The notes: generated from the letters alone by a model not told the origin. A stretch of 11,647 bases of DNA from Deltaproteobacteria bacterium (GCA_019309605.1 JAFDFW010000027.1:1-11647); one strand, 5' to 3'; positions 1 to 5,828 are shown, numbered from the stretch's first letter. Numbers and translations: made by a program.

Positions 1-16
1 CGAGGGGCCGGCTTCT
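1..16. terminator. Right half of a terminator-like hairpin at the window edge
   Basis: These 16 bases match positions 354-369 with one difference. There they form the loop CGAG and right arm of a complete hairpin. The left arm would lie outside the window, so the hairpin is inferred by comparison. It ends exactly where repeat copy 1 begins (the TGG at 16-18), as hairpins also precede copies 2 and 3 at a short distance. Confidence 0.3.
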
Positions 17-60
17 GGAGCGGGAAATGAGATTCGAACTTACGACTTCAACGTTGGCAA
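16..60 (-). pseudogene. 3' half of tRNA-Gly(GCC), att-like, copy 1
   Basis: On the minus strand this reads anticodon loop TTGCCAA (anticodon GCC at 58-56), anticodon 3' stem, variable loop AAGTC, T-arm with loop TTCGAAT, acceptor strand TTCCCGC, discriminator T and encoded CCA. The 5' half is missing: upstream of the loop there is no paired anticodon stem, D-arm or GCGGGAA acceptor strand. A break at the anticodon loop is typical of att sites of tyrosine-recombinase elements that integrate into tRNA genes. It cannot make a tRNA. Confidence 0.8.
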
Positions 61-176
61 TGTTCGCCTAGCCCAGAACACCATTCGGGAAATTCAACAA
101 CATCAACCACATAGAGTCCCGTGGCGTTGCGTGCCGTCCCGAGGTGTCCTGTGCAAAGTGGAAGGTTGAGTGGAAG
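16..176 (-). repeat. 161-bp tRNA-Gly-derived repeat, copy 1
   Basis: First of three collinear 161-bp copies (others at 1458-1618 and 3711-3871). A hand alignment gives 9 substitutions against copy 3 and 12 against copy 2, with no indels. Read on the minus strand, the last 45 nt (60 down to 16) are the 3' half of a tRNA-Gly; the remainder is not tRNA and has no assigned function. This copy is the most degenerate: the T-stem has an A/C mismatch and the anticodon 3' stem is CGTTG instead of GGTTG. On its right it meets an IS4/Tn5-type transposase remnant. Confidence 0.9.
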
Positions 177-322
177 ATCCAGCGTCGGTAGGAATGCCCT
201 CGTGAATGGCTGCCTCTAAACAACCTCGCATTCAGCCTCTGATCACCGAGCGGCGCCCCCGCGTACTCGCTGTCCATCAAACGCGCTTTCGACTTGTGTA
301 GGATCATGGGCCGCACGGCCAC
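177..322 (-). pseudogene. IS4/Tn5-type transposase N-terminal remnant
   Basis: Reading leftward from a GTG at 322, the frame encodes about 34 residues including DSEYAGAPLGDQRLNARL. The LGDxRLNxRL pattern is characteristic of the N-terminal DNA-binding domain (Tnp_DNA_bind) of Tn5/IS4-type DDE transposases. After about position 221 the likeness is lost, possibly through a frameshift or truncation, and the frame runs into repeat copy 1 and stops at 68. No DDE catalytic domain, terminal inverted repeats or target duplication are visible. The match is short, so the family call rests on one motif. It suggests old insertion-sequence activity in this accessory block. Confidence 0.5.
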
Positions 323-341
323 ATCGGATGCGCTTAACAGC

Positions 342-369
342 AGAAGCCGACCTCGAGAGGCCGGCTTCT
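342..369. terminator. Hairpin terminator downstream of the DUF1554 lipoprotein gene
   Basis: Arms at 342-353 and 358-369 pair over 12 bp with one A/C mismatch around the loop CGAG. It sits 39 bp beyond the stop of the minus-strand lipoprotein gene, so it probably ends that transcript. The following minus-strand bases (TTCTGCTGTT) are only modestly T-rich, so termination strength is uncertain. The loop and right arm recur at positions 1-16. Confidence 0.55.
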
Positions 370-408
370 CCTATGTAGCGCTGAGGGCTCTACCCACGTC
401 GGTTGGGC

Positions 409-1218
409 CTAAAGGGGGGCAGGGCCCCACTTGAAGCAGTAGATGCGAACCGATGAGGTACTGCAGGTGCGCGAAGCTGAGGACGTCCACTCTTCACCGC
501 TATTAGCCGTCGACCCGACGGTCCCGCTCCCAGCCGTCTGGTCGAAAGATCCGCACGCGCTGCCCGTACCTAGCCCGGCAGAGTTTGTCCCGGTCCAGAC
601 CTCGCTGCCGGAAACCAGAGTCCCGCTCTCATCCAGGTTGATAGCATGATCGAGGTTGCCGTCGGTGAGGTCGTCCCAGTCGTCCGCGATTTTCGTTCCG
701 TCCACGAGGTGGTACGGGATCGTCTGATGGGGAAAGAAGCTCGACGGATTGCCGGCGAATACTGAGATCCAGGCATGCCACCCGACTCCCCTCAAGCCTG
801 CCGACCCAGCGCGTGAACGGCATGTGGTATCTGCACCAGTGACAGCGCCTAGATCGCCGTTCGACATGGTGCTCGTGACGAAGACTTCGGTTCCGGCCAC
901 ACAAGTGCCCGCCACGCAAACTTCCAATTCGTTTTCGCAATCGTTGTTGCTGGAACATCCCGACGTGCTGCCGCCTGTGCCACCCGTGCCACCGGAGCCA
1001 CCCGTGCCGGCCGTGCCACCAGAGCCACCCGTGCCGGCCGTGCCACCAGAGCCACCCGTGCCGGCCGTGCCACCAGAGCCACCCGTGCCGGCCGTGCCAG
1101 CCGTGCCCCCGTCGCCGCCCGTCCCACCCATGCCGGCAGGGGGCGAGTCGCTACACCCACCAGCTAGCGGGACTAGACCAAGCACGAGCACACACATCAG
1201 CAAGAACGAACGACGCAT
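409..1218 (-). CDS. Surface lipoprotein with GGTGG linker and DUF1554 domain
   Basis: Predicted 269-residue lipoprotein. The ATG at 1218 follows a clear GGAGG six bases upstream; the open frame runs on to 1485 but that part crosses the tRNA fragment and is not coding. Residues 1-21 form a signal peptide ending in the lipobox LAGG|C22. Residues 31-87 are a Gly/Thr/Ser linker built from a nine-residue repeat. A short Cys-patterned segment (88-107) follows. From about 105 the protein matches DUF1554 (PF07588), with FVTSTMSNGDLG, GADTTC, WHAWIS, LVDGT, DDWDDLTDG, VWTGT and a C-terminal IYCF. DUF1554 occurs in secreted or surface proteins such as the Leptospira Len proteins; its role here is unknown. 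It is the only gene between repeat copies 1 and 2, and points opposite to the gene in the next spacer. No confident promoter was found in 1219-1419. Confidence 0.88.
   Translation of the reverse strand: MRRSFLLMCVLVLGLVPLAGGCSDSPPAGMGGTGGDGGTAGTAGTGGSGGTAGTGGSGGTAGTGGSGGTAGTGGSGGTGGTGGSTSGCSSNNDCENELEVCVAGTCVAGTEVFVTSTMSNGDLGAVTGADTTCRSRAGSAGLRGVGWHAWISVFAGNPSSFFPHQTIPYHLVDGTKIADDWDDLTDGNLDHAINLDESGTLVSGSEVWTGTNSAGLGTGSACGSFDQTAGSGTVGSTANSGEEWTSSASRTCSTSSVRIYCFKWGPAPL
995..1099. repeat. 27-bp tandem repeat coding the Gly-rich linker
   Basis: Nearly identical 27-bp units start at 995, 1022, 1049 and 1076; the last is partial. They encode nine-residue Gly/Ser/Thr/Ala units in the linker of the DUF1554 lipoprotein. 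The unit length keeps frame, so copy-number change would lengthen or shorten the linker without breaking the gene. Confidence 0.85.
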
Positions 1219-1419
1219 CTCCGGCCTCCAAAACTCTGCGGACCGAAAATCGCCCGCGCGCGCCGCAAGCTTACGCGACTTCATCGGGCCGCAGAAGAAA
1301 ATGAAGATCCGACCCAGATTGAGCAGACAGAAAGCCGGGATGTCACGCAGTTGCCTCGAGCGTTCGGCCGATAAGCCGGACTCCGCATGACCGACTGAAC
1401 GAGGGCTAGCGCCACAACC

Positions 1420-1445
1420 AAAAACGGCCCCGCAAAGCGGAGCCG
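1420..1445 (-). terminator. Rho-independent terminator downstream of tRNA-half copy 2
   Basis: On the minus strand, arms at 1445-1437 and 1433-1425 pair over 9 bp with one mismatch around a TTT loop, followed by five T's (1424-1420). It lies 12 bp beyond the CCA end of tRNA-half copy 2, the usual place for a tRNA terminator. A related hairpin lies at the same side of copy 3, so the terminator may have travelled with the tRNA end. Confidence 0.7.
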
Positions 1446-1457
1446 CAATCGCCATCT

Positions 1458-1502
1458 TGGAGCGGGAAATGAGATTCGAACTCACGACTTCAACCTTGGC
1501 AA
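1458..1502 (-). pseudogene. 3' half of tRNA-Gly(GCC), att-like, copy 2
   Basis: It has the same layout as copy 1, but the T-stem (GTGAG/CTCAT) and the GGTTG anticodon 3' stem are intact. The anticodon GCC is at 1500-1498 and the encoded CCA at 1460-1458. The sequence right of 1502 does not supply a 5' tRNA half. The more canonical pairing suggests a younger or better conserved copy than copy 1. Confidence 0.85.
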
Positions 1503-1618
1503 TATTCGTCTAGCCCCCAACACCATTCGGGAAATCCAGCAACATCAACCACATAGTGTCCCGTGGCGTTGCGTGCCGTCCCGAGGTGTCCCGTGGAAAG
1601 TGGAAGGTTGGGTGGAAG
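1458..1618 (-). repeat. 161-bp tRNA-Gly-derived repeat, copy 2
   Basis: Second collinear copy, with 9 substitutions against copy 3 and no indels by hand alignment. One minus-strand frame, reading HYVVDVA and stopping in the tRNA part, is open in all three copies. However, most copy-to-copy base changes alter its residues, so there is no sign that it is conserved as protein. The sequence could be the tail of an ancestral integrase gene next to its att site, but this cannot be shown here. It is flanked by the DUF1554 cassette on the left and the propeller-like lipoprotein cassette on the right. Confidence 0.92.
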
Positions 1619-1878
1619 GAGGAGGAATGAAACCGATGGTCGACCCGCGCACTGACGCACCGCAGAGCATAGTCGATTCAAACGCCTCTCTTAGTTTCAC
1701 AAAGCCAACATCTTTCGCTAGGCGTCCTGCATCCGTTGCGCTGCCCGGCATCCAAAGCGCAGAACCTGCGGTCGCGTAGTTTGCCGGAGTCGGGAATCAC
1801 TGGGAAATCGCTTGGCATGGAGCATGCAGCTAGATCGTTCCACTTCGTGGGCGCGCTGCGCCGAAATGTGGGGTTTGT
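1619..1878. other. Leader region between repeat copy 2 and the propeller lipoprotein gene
   Basis: No recognisable gene is present. A plus-strand 50-codon frame (ATG at 1627, stop at 1777-1779) starts four bases after an AAGGAGG, but its product matches nothing I know and the purine run may be chance. A minus-strand frame passes through the same stretch into the repeat without a known motif. The 3' end must hold the promoter of the gene at 1879, but no convincing -35/-10 pair was seen. Confidence 0.4.
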
Positions 1879-3651
1879 ATGCGGTACCTAGTCGGATTTG
1901 CGTGGGTCTTCATGCTGGGCGTGATTCCGCTCAACGGATGCAGTGAAACGAGCGGGGACGGTGGGGGCGGCGGCTCGGCTGGAGTCGGTGGCAGTGCTGG
2001 GGCCGGTGGTAGTGCCGGGAACGGTGGCAGCGGCGGCGGCAGTGCCGGGAATGGCGGTGGCGGGGGGGTCGGCGGAAGCGCCGGAACCGACGGAGTGCTT
2101 CGAGTCTCGGAGACGAGCCCCACCGACATGGGAACCGACGTGGCAACCGATGTGTCTGTCCGTGCCGTATTCGAGGAGGCACTGCTGGAGGCGACGGTCA
2201 CTACGTCGAGCTTCACAGTGGACCGAATCGAGGGCGGGCCGGTGGACGGCGCTGTCAGCGTGGACAGTGGGCAAACCGCGGTCTTCGCGCCCGATCAGCC
2301 TCTAGCGCTCCTAACGCCATACATGGCGACCCTCAGCACAGGTATCGAGGGTCTCTCCGGGGACCAATTGGCGGAAGATTTCGTCTGGGGCTTCACGACC
2401 CGCGATGGCAGCTGGGGCACCGCCGAGTTGATTGAGACCGACGACCTGGGCGACGCCTCGAATCCCCAAATTGCGATCGACTCTACCGGCAATGCGCTAG
2501 CCGTCTGGCACCAGTCGGACGGTATGCGGGACAACATCTGGTCGAATCGGCACACGCCAAGTGGCGGGTGGGGCACGGCCGAGCTGATCGAGACCGACGA
2601 TGCCGGAAATGCACGCTGGCCGGAAATCGCAATCGACCCGGACGGGAACGCAATCACCGTCTGGTATCAGTCGGATGGCACGCGAGACAACATCTGGTCG
2701 AATCGCTACACGCCAACCAGTGGCTGGGATACGGCCGAGTTGATCGAGACCGACAATGCTGGGAGGGCCGGCCGCCCCCACGTTGCGATCGACTCGAACG
2801 GCAACGCGTTGGCCGTCTGGATACAATCGAATGGCACGAGATTTAGTGTCTGGTCCAACCGCTACACGCCCACCGGCAGCTGGGGCATGCCCGAGCTGAT
2901 CGAAACGGACGACGCGGGGAATACCAACTACCCCCGAATCGCGTTCGACCCCGCCGGAAATGCGCTGGCCGTCTGGTATCAGTCGGACGGTACGCGGGAC
3001 AACATCTGGTCCAACCGCTATACGTCAGGTGTCGGCTGGGGTACGGCCGAGCTGATCGAAACGGACGACGCAGGCGACGCCCAACTCCCCGAAATCGCCA
3101 TCGACCCGAACGGCAACGCGCTATCGGTCTGGTATCAGTCCGACGGCTCTGTATTCAACATCTGGTCCAACCGCTACACACCGAGCGGCGGCTGGGGCAC
3201 CGCTGAGCTCATCGAAACGTACGACGGAGACCATGCAGTAAGCCCGCACGTTGCCGTCGACGTGAAGGGGAATGCGTTGGCCGTTTGGGAGCAAATCGAC
3301 GGTACTTACCGCAGCGTCTGGTCCAACGGCTATACGCCGAGCGGTGGCTGGGGCACCGCCGCGCGCATCGACGCCGGAACGTTGAGCTCCGCCCGCTCCG
3401 CCCGGGTCGCGTTCGACCCGAGCGGCAACGCGCTGGCCGTTTGGGGACAAGAACTCGGCCCGCAGAACGATATCTGGTCGAACCGCTACTCGTCGTCTGA
3501 GGGTTGGGGCACGGCGGAGCGAATCGAGATCGACGGTGCCGGCTCAGCGCATTCACCCCAGATTGCGGTCGATTCGGCCGGCAAAGCGTGGGCGATCTGG
3601 GATCAAGCGGAAGGAACGCGAGACGACATTTGGGTCAACCGATTCGAGTAA
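1879..3651 (+). CDS. Surface lipoprotein: Ig-like (Big_5) domain plus eight 52-residue repeats
   Basis: Predicted 590-residue lipoprotein. Residues 1-20 are a signal peptide ending PLNG|C21. A Gly/Ser linker follows to about residue 68. Residues ~70-175 resemble a bacterial Ig-like Big_5 (SbsA-type) domain, with SETSPTDMGTDV near its start and FVWGFTTRDG at its end. From W179 to the C-terminus there are eight 52-residue repeats; each has WGTAELIETDDAG, a P-x-(I/V)-A-(I/V/F)-D core, GNALAVWYQSDG and IWSNRYTP. Such four-strand-sized repeats suggest an eight-bladed beta-propeller, which is inference. Likely an extracellular binding or adhesion protein; no catalytic residues are recognised. GGGG at ~1869-1874 is a weak ribosome site. 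It is the only gene between repeat copies 2 and 3. Confidence 0.88.
   Translation: MRYLVGFAWVFMLGVIPLNGCSETSGDGGGGGSAGVGGSAGAGGSAGNGGSGGGSAGNGGGGGVGGSAGTDGVLRVSETSPTDMGTDVATDVSVRAVFEEALLEATVTTSSFTVDRIEGGPVDGAVSVDSGQTAVFAPDQPLALLTPYMATLSTGIEGLSGDQLAEDFVWGFTTRDGSWGTAELIETDDLGDASNPQIAIDSTGNALAVWHQSDGMRDNIWSNRHTPSGGWGTAELIETDDAGNARWPEIAIDPDGNAITVWYQSDGTRDNIWSNRYTPTSGWDTAELIETDNAGRAGRPHVAIDSNGNALAVWIQSNGTRFSVWSNRYTPTGSWGMPELIETDDAGNTNYPRIAFDPAGNALAVWYQSDGTRDNIWSNRYTSGVGWGTAELIETDDAGDAQLPEIAIDPNGNALSVWYQSDGSVFNIWSNRYTPSGGWGTAELIETYDGDHAVSPHVAVDVKGNALAVWEQIDGTYRSVWSNGYTPSGGWGTAARIDAGTLSSARSARVAFDPSGNALAVWGQELGPQNDIWSNRYSSSEGWGTAERIEIDGAGSAHSPQIAVDSAGKAWAIWDQAEGTRDDIWVNRFE
2413..3651 (+). repeat. Eight in-phase 156-bp coding repeats
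   Basis: The Trp codon opening each unit lies at 2413, 2569, 2725, 2881, 3037, 3193, 3349 and 3505, an exact 156-bp period with no indels; the last unit is cut short by the stop. Units 1-5 are very similar at DNA level, while 6-8 have drifted. This pattern fits expansion by unequal recombination, and unit number may vary between strains. Confidence 0.92.
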
Positions 3652-3679
3652 AGGGTTTCACCCACTCAGCGGAGCGAAA

Positions 3680-3698
3680 GGCCCCGCAAAACGGGGCC
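3680..3698. terminator. GC-rich hairpin between the propeller gene and repeat copy 3
   Basis: Perfect 7-bp arms (3680-3686 and 3692-3698) close a CAAAA loop. It lies 28 bp after the stop of the plus-strand lipoprotein gene and 12 bp from the CCA end of tRNA-half copy 3. On the minus strand TTTC follows; on the plus strand no T-run follows. It is related to the terminator at 1420-1445 in sequence and position, so it probably descends from a tRNA terminator, though it may also serve the lipoprotein gene. Confidence 0.55.
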
Positions 3699-3710
3699 GC
3701 AATCGGCGTT

Positions 3711-3755
3711 TGGAGCGGGAAATGAGATTCGAACTCACGACTTCAACCTTGGCAA
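3711..3755 (-). pseudogene. 3' half of tRNA-Gly(GCC), att-like, copy 3
   Basis: Intact T-arm, GGTTG anticodon 3' stem, loop TTGCCAA (anticodon GCC at 3753-3751), acceptor strand TTCCCGC, discriminator T and CCA. The 5' half is absent; the bases beyond the loop read GAATA on the minus strand and cannot pair with GGTTG. It cannot form a functional tRNA. Confidence 0.85.
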
Positions 3756-3871
3756 TATTCTCCTAGCCCAGAACACCATTCGGGAAATTCAGCAACATCA
3801 ACCACATAGTGTCCCGTGGCGTTGCGTGCCGTCCCGTGGTGTCCCCTGCAAAGTGGAAGGTTGAGTGGAAG
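3711..3871 (-). repeat. 161-bp tRNA-Gly-derived repeat, copy 3
   Basis: Third collinear copy. Its right edge (TGGAAG at 3866-3871) meets the first codons of a DUF3302-like gene, which therefore marks the boundary between the repeat array and ancestral chromosome. Copies 2 and 3 also share similarity for about 30 bp beyond their CCA ends, including the hairpins. Confidence 0.92.
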
Positions 3872-3872
3872 G

Positions 3873-3941
3873 GTGCTCCTCGGCGATAGAAGCGATCATG
3901 ACGAGCAAAACCACCCAGGCAAAGATATCAATTCCACTCAT
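3873..3941 (-). pseudogene. 5' fragment of a DUF3302-like small membrane protein gene, cut by repeat copy 3
   Basis: An ATG at 3941, with AAGGA about ten bases upstream, opens a frame beginning MSGIDIFAWVVLLVMIASIA. This resembles the N-terminal membrane segment of DUF3302 (YiaW-like) proteins, which are roughly 80-120 residues long. After about 23 codons the frame enters repeat copy 3 and ends at a TGA at 3800-3798, giving a 47-codon hybrid. The rest of the DUF3302 domain is missing. It starts 43 bp after the HupE/UreJ stop, on the same strand, so it was probably the last gene of that operon. The match covers only about 20 residues of a hydrophobic segment, so the family name is tentative. 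Confidence 0.5.
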
Positions 3942-3984
3942 GCGTGCTTGTCCTTCGAAATGCGGCTAGGTGCTTCAGAGTCCT

Positions 3985-4965
3985 CTACAGGAATGCGAGC
4001 GTTCGCTCCACGACCCAGAACGCCGCCACAATCCCGATGGTCTCGGCAGCGAGTCGTGGCAGCCACGCAGGGACCTTTGGTAACATGCGCTGGCCCATGG
4101 CGAAACACAGCAGTGCCGCCAGCACGAATGCGAGCTGACCGGCTTCGACACCGAGGTTGAACGACAGCAAGGCGAGCGGAATCTCGGACGCAGGCAGCCC
4201 CACGTCGCTCAACGCCCCGGCGAACCCCAGGCCGTGCAGCAGCCCCACCGCGAACGCCACGAGCCAGGGCCGACGCAGCGTCCACCCCGCGGGCTCCTGC
4301 CGCACGAGCTCGACGGCGAGCAGCACGATCGACAACGCGATCACGGCTTCTACCGGGGCCTGCGGCACGTTGAGGACACCGAGCGTCGCTAACCCCAGGG
4401 TCACGCTGTGGGCGACGGTGAAGGCCGTGATGGCGAGAACCAGAGGACGCGGTTCGCGCACCAGCAGCAGCAAAGCGAACACGAACAACAAGTGATCGAT
4501 CCCCAGCAGGATGTGCTCGACGCCCAGACCGAGATAGGAGCCGAACACCTCGCTTCGGGTGGGCGTCCGAGCCACCTCGAGCGCGTCGACGCCGCCGCGC
4601 AGCAAAACCGATTGCTCGTCGCCGCTACGGAGCTCGACCCGTACCAGGACATCCACCATGGTCGCGCTCAAGCCGTCGATTCGGATCGTGCGACCCGACA
4701 GCGGCCGGTCGCAAGTGACGGTCGCCCGCACCACTTGCGCTCCCCCGCGGACGGCGGTCGTGCTTGAGGCCTGGCGGCAGTCGGCGGGGAACCGCGGGGC
4801 GAGCTTCAGCACCGCGTTTCCTCGCATCGGAAGCTTCCACGTGGTTTGGTAAGTGGCTTCGCCGACCTGCACCAGCTCGAGATAGGCGGGTCGGACTTCG
4901 TGGGCGGCAGCAGGAGCATCCATCCACAACAGCACACCGAGCATTGGGGCCACGAGCCGATTCAC
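3985..4965 (-). CDS. HupE/UreJ family membrane protein
   Basis: Predicted 326-residue membrane protein. I chose the GTG at 4965: it overlaps the upstream stop as GTGA and follows GGAGG four bases away. The open frame extends to 5160 but that is a shadow of the upstream gene. Residues 1-21 are a signal peptide (cut near APAAA|H). Residues ~22-140 form an extracytoplasmic domain starting HEVRPAYLEL. The C-terminal half has six or more membrane segments with the HupE_UreJ_2 hallmarks: GVEHILLGIDHLLF (H151, D157, H158), AHSVTL, LLHGLGFAGAL and FNLGVEAGQ. HupE/UreJ proteins are linked to nickel or other metal transport, but this periplasmic-domain subfamily often lies away from hydrogenase or urease genes, as here; its substrate is not evident. 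Confidence 0.85.
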   Translation of the reverse strand: MNRLVAPMLGVLLWMDAPAAAHEVRPAYLELVQVGEATYQTTWKLPMRGNAVLKLAPRFPADCRQASSTTAVRGGAQVVRATVTCDRPLSGRTIRIDGLSATMVDVLVRVELRSGDEQSVLLRGGVDALEVARTPTRSEVFGSYLGLGVEHILLGIDHLLFVFALLLLVREPRPLVLAITAFTVAHSVTLGLATLGVLNVPQAPVEAVIALSIVLLAVELVRQEPAGWTLRRPWLVAFAVGLLHGLGFAGALSDVGLPASEIPLALLSFNLGVEAGQLAFVLAALLCFAMGQRMLPKVPAWLPRLAAETIGIVAAFWVVERTLAFL

Positions 4966-5828
4966 CGGCCCTCCAAATCGAGTCCTGACACGTCGATGCC
5001 TTCGACACGTACTTCGTATTTCTTGCGGACAGCCCGGTAGAATTTCTCTTTGGCCTCGACGGTGCGCTCCCGCTCGAGCTCGCGCCGCACGAGATCCTCC
5101 ACGTCTTCGAAAGGTGGCAACTGCGCTGGCGTGAGCTTGGTGATGTTCACCACGTGCCACCCGAACTCGGATTGGACCGGCCCGACCACACCCGGGCGAT
5201 CGGCCTCCATCAACGTCTGCGCAAAGGCGCTGCCGAACTGCCCGGTCAGCTGCTCGGCGTCGACAGAACGCAGTTGTCGGGGCAGAAGCGTAGCGTCGCC
5301 GGAGTCCCGCACATCATCAAAAGTAGACTCCTCGGCTGCGAGCGCTGCCTTGAGGGTGGCGGCCGCGGTCTGGGCCGGCGCGGCATCGCGGTCGGCAGCA
5401 AAGAACACGTGCTCGAAGGAGACGCGGCCCGCGCTCTCAAAACGAGATGGCTCCGCCTGGTAGTAAGCCCGAAGCTCGGCCTGCGTGATCTCATCGACCC
5501 CGGCGAGCTCTGCCGCGAGGAAGTCCATCTTCTGGGCAACTCGTCGCTGGATGATGATGTCGTCGCGGTCGAGCCCGCGTGCCAGCCCCTCCCGATACAG
5601 CAACGTCTGCCGCACCCGGTTGTGGATCTCGCTACTCAGCTCGTCCGCAGTAGGAGGCCGCAGACGCTTGGCCTGCCATGCGTCGGTGATCGATCGCACG
5701 AACGTCTCGTCGATCACCAGCTCTTCGGATGGGGCGTCCGTGTTGCCGCCGAAGGCAGCGTACATGGCAAAGATGGCGGCCCCCAGGATCAGGAACCGCG
5801 CGAACGGCTCGCTTAGTAAGCGACGCAT
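4962..5828 (-). CDS. Membrane-anchored parvulin-type peptidyl-prolyl isomerase
   Basis: Predicted 288-residue protein of the PpiC/SurA class. Residues ~10-27 (FLILGAAIFAMYAAFG) are a single membrane anchor placing the rest in the periplasm. A helical chaperone-like segment follows (about 35-130, with FVRSITDAW and LLYREGLARGLDRDD). The rotamase core is about 135-235, with VSFEHVFF, GDATLLP, FGSAFAQTL and the terminal VGPVQSEFGWHVVNI, the most typical parvulin motif. Family members catalyse proline isomerisation and fold or escort exported proteins. The start abuts the upstream stop (TAAATG), and its own stop overlaps the HupE/UreJ start, so it is probably translationally coupled to both. A role in folding one of these partners is inference. 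Confidence 0.85.
   Translation of the reverse strand: MRRLLSEPFARFLILGAAIFAMYAAFGGNTDAPSEELVIDETFVRSITDAWQAKRLRPPTADELSSEIHNRVRQTLLYREGLARGLDRDDIIIQRRVAQKMDFLAAELAGVDEITQAELRAYYQAEPSRFESAGRVSFEHVFFAADRDAAPAQTAAATLKAALAAEESTFDDVRDSGDATLLPRQLRSVDAEQLTGQFGSAFAQTLMEADRPGVVGPVQSEFGWHVVNITKLTPAQLPPFEDVEDLVRRELERERTVEAKEKFYRAVRKKYEVRVEGIDVSGLDLEGR

Noticed and set aside
16..60. Functional tRNA-Gly genes at the three repeats
   Set aside because: Only the 3' half exists in each; no D-arm, 5' acceptor strand or 5' anticodon stem can be found next to them.
749..1390. Long plus-strand Pro-rich frame opposite the lipoprotein linker
   Set aside because: It is the antisense reading of the Gly-codon repeats; no start signal or domain supports it.
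1219..1485. Extension of the DUF1554 lipoprotein to an ATG at 1485
   Set aside because: The extra part begins inside the tRNA fragment (SSNLISRS is a translated T-arm/acceptor), crosses a terminator, and hides the lipoprotein signal behind 89 residues. The ATG at 1218 has a good ribosome site.
2413..3651. CRISPR array or satellite in the 156-bp repeats
   Set aside because: The period is fully coding, a multiple of three, and continues one open reading frame with signal peptide and stop.
16..3871. Classical integron with attC sites
   Set aside because: No integron integrase is present. The repeats hold a tRNA 3' half instead of the usual attC R and L boxes, and cargo orientation is mixed. 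The likeness is only in layout.
4966..5160. Longer start for the HupE/UreJ protein
   Set aside because: The extension is Arg/Ala-rich, lies entirely over the isomerase gene and would bury the signal peptide. GTG at 4965 has GGAGG and the coupling overlap.
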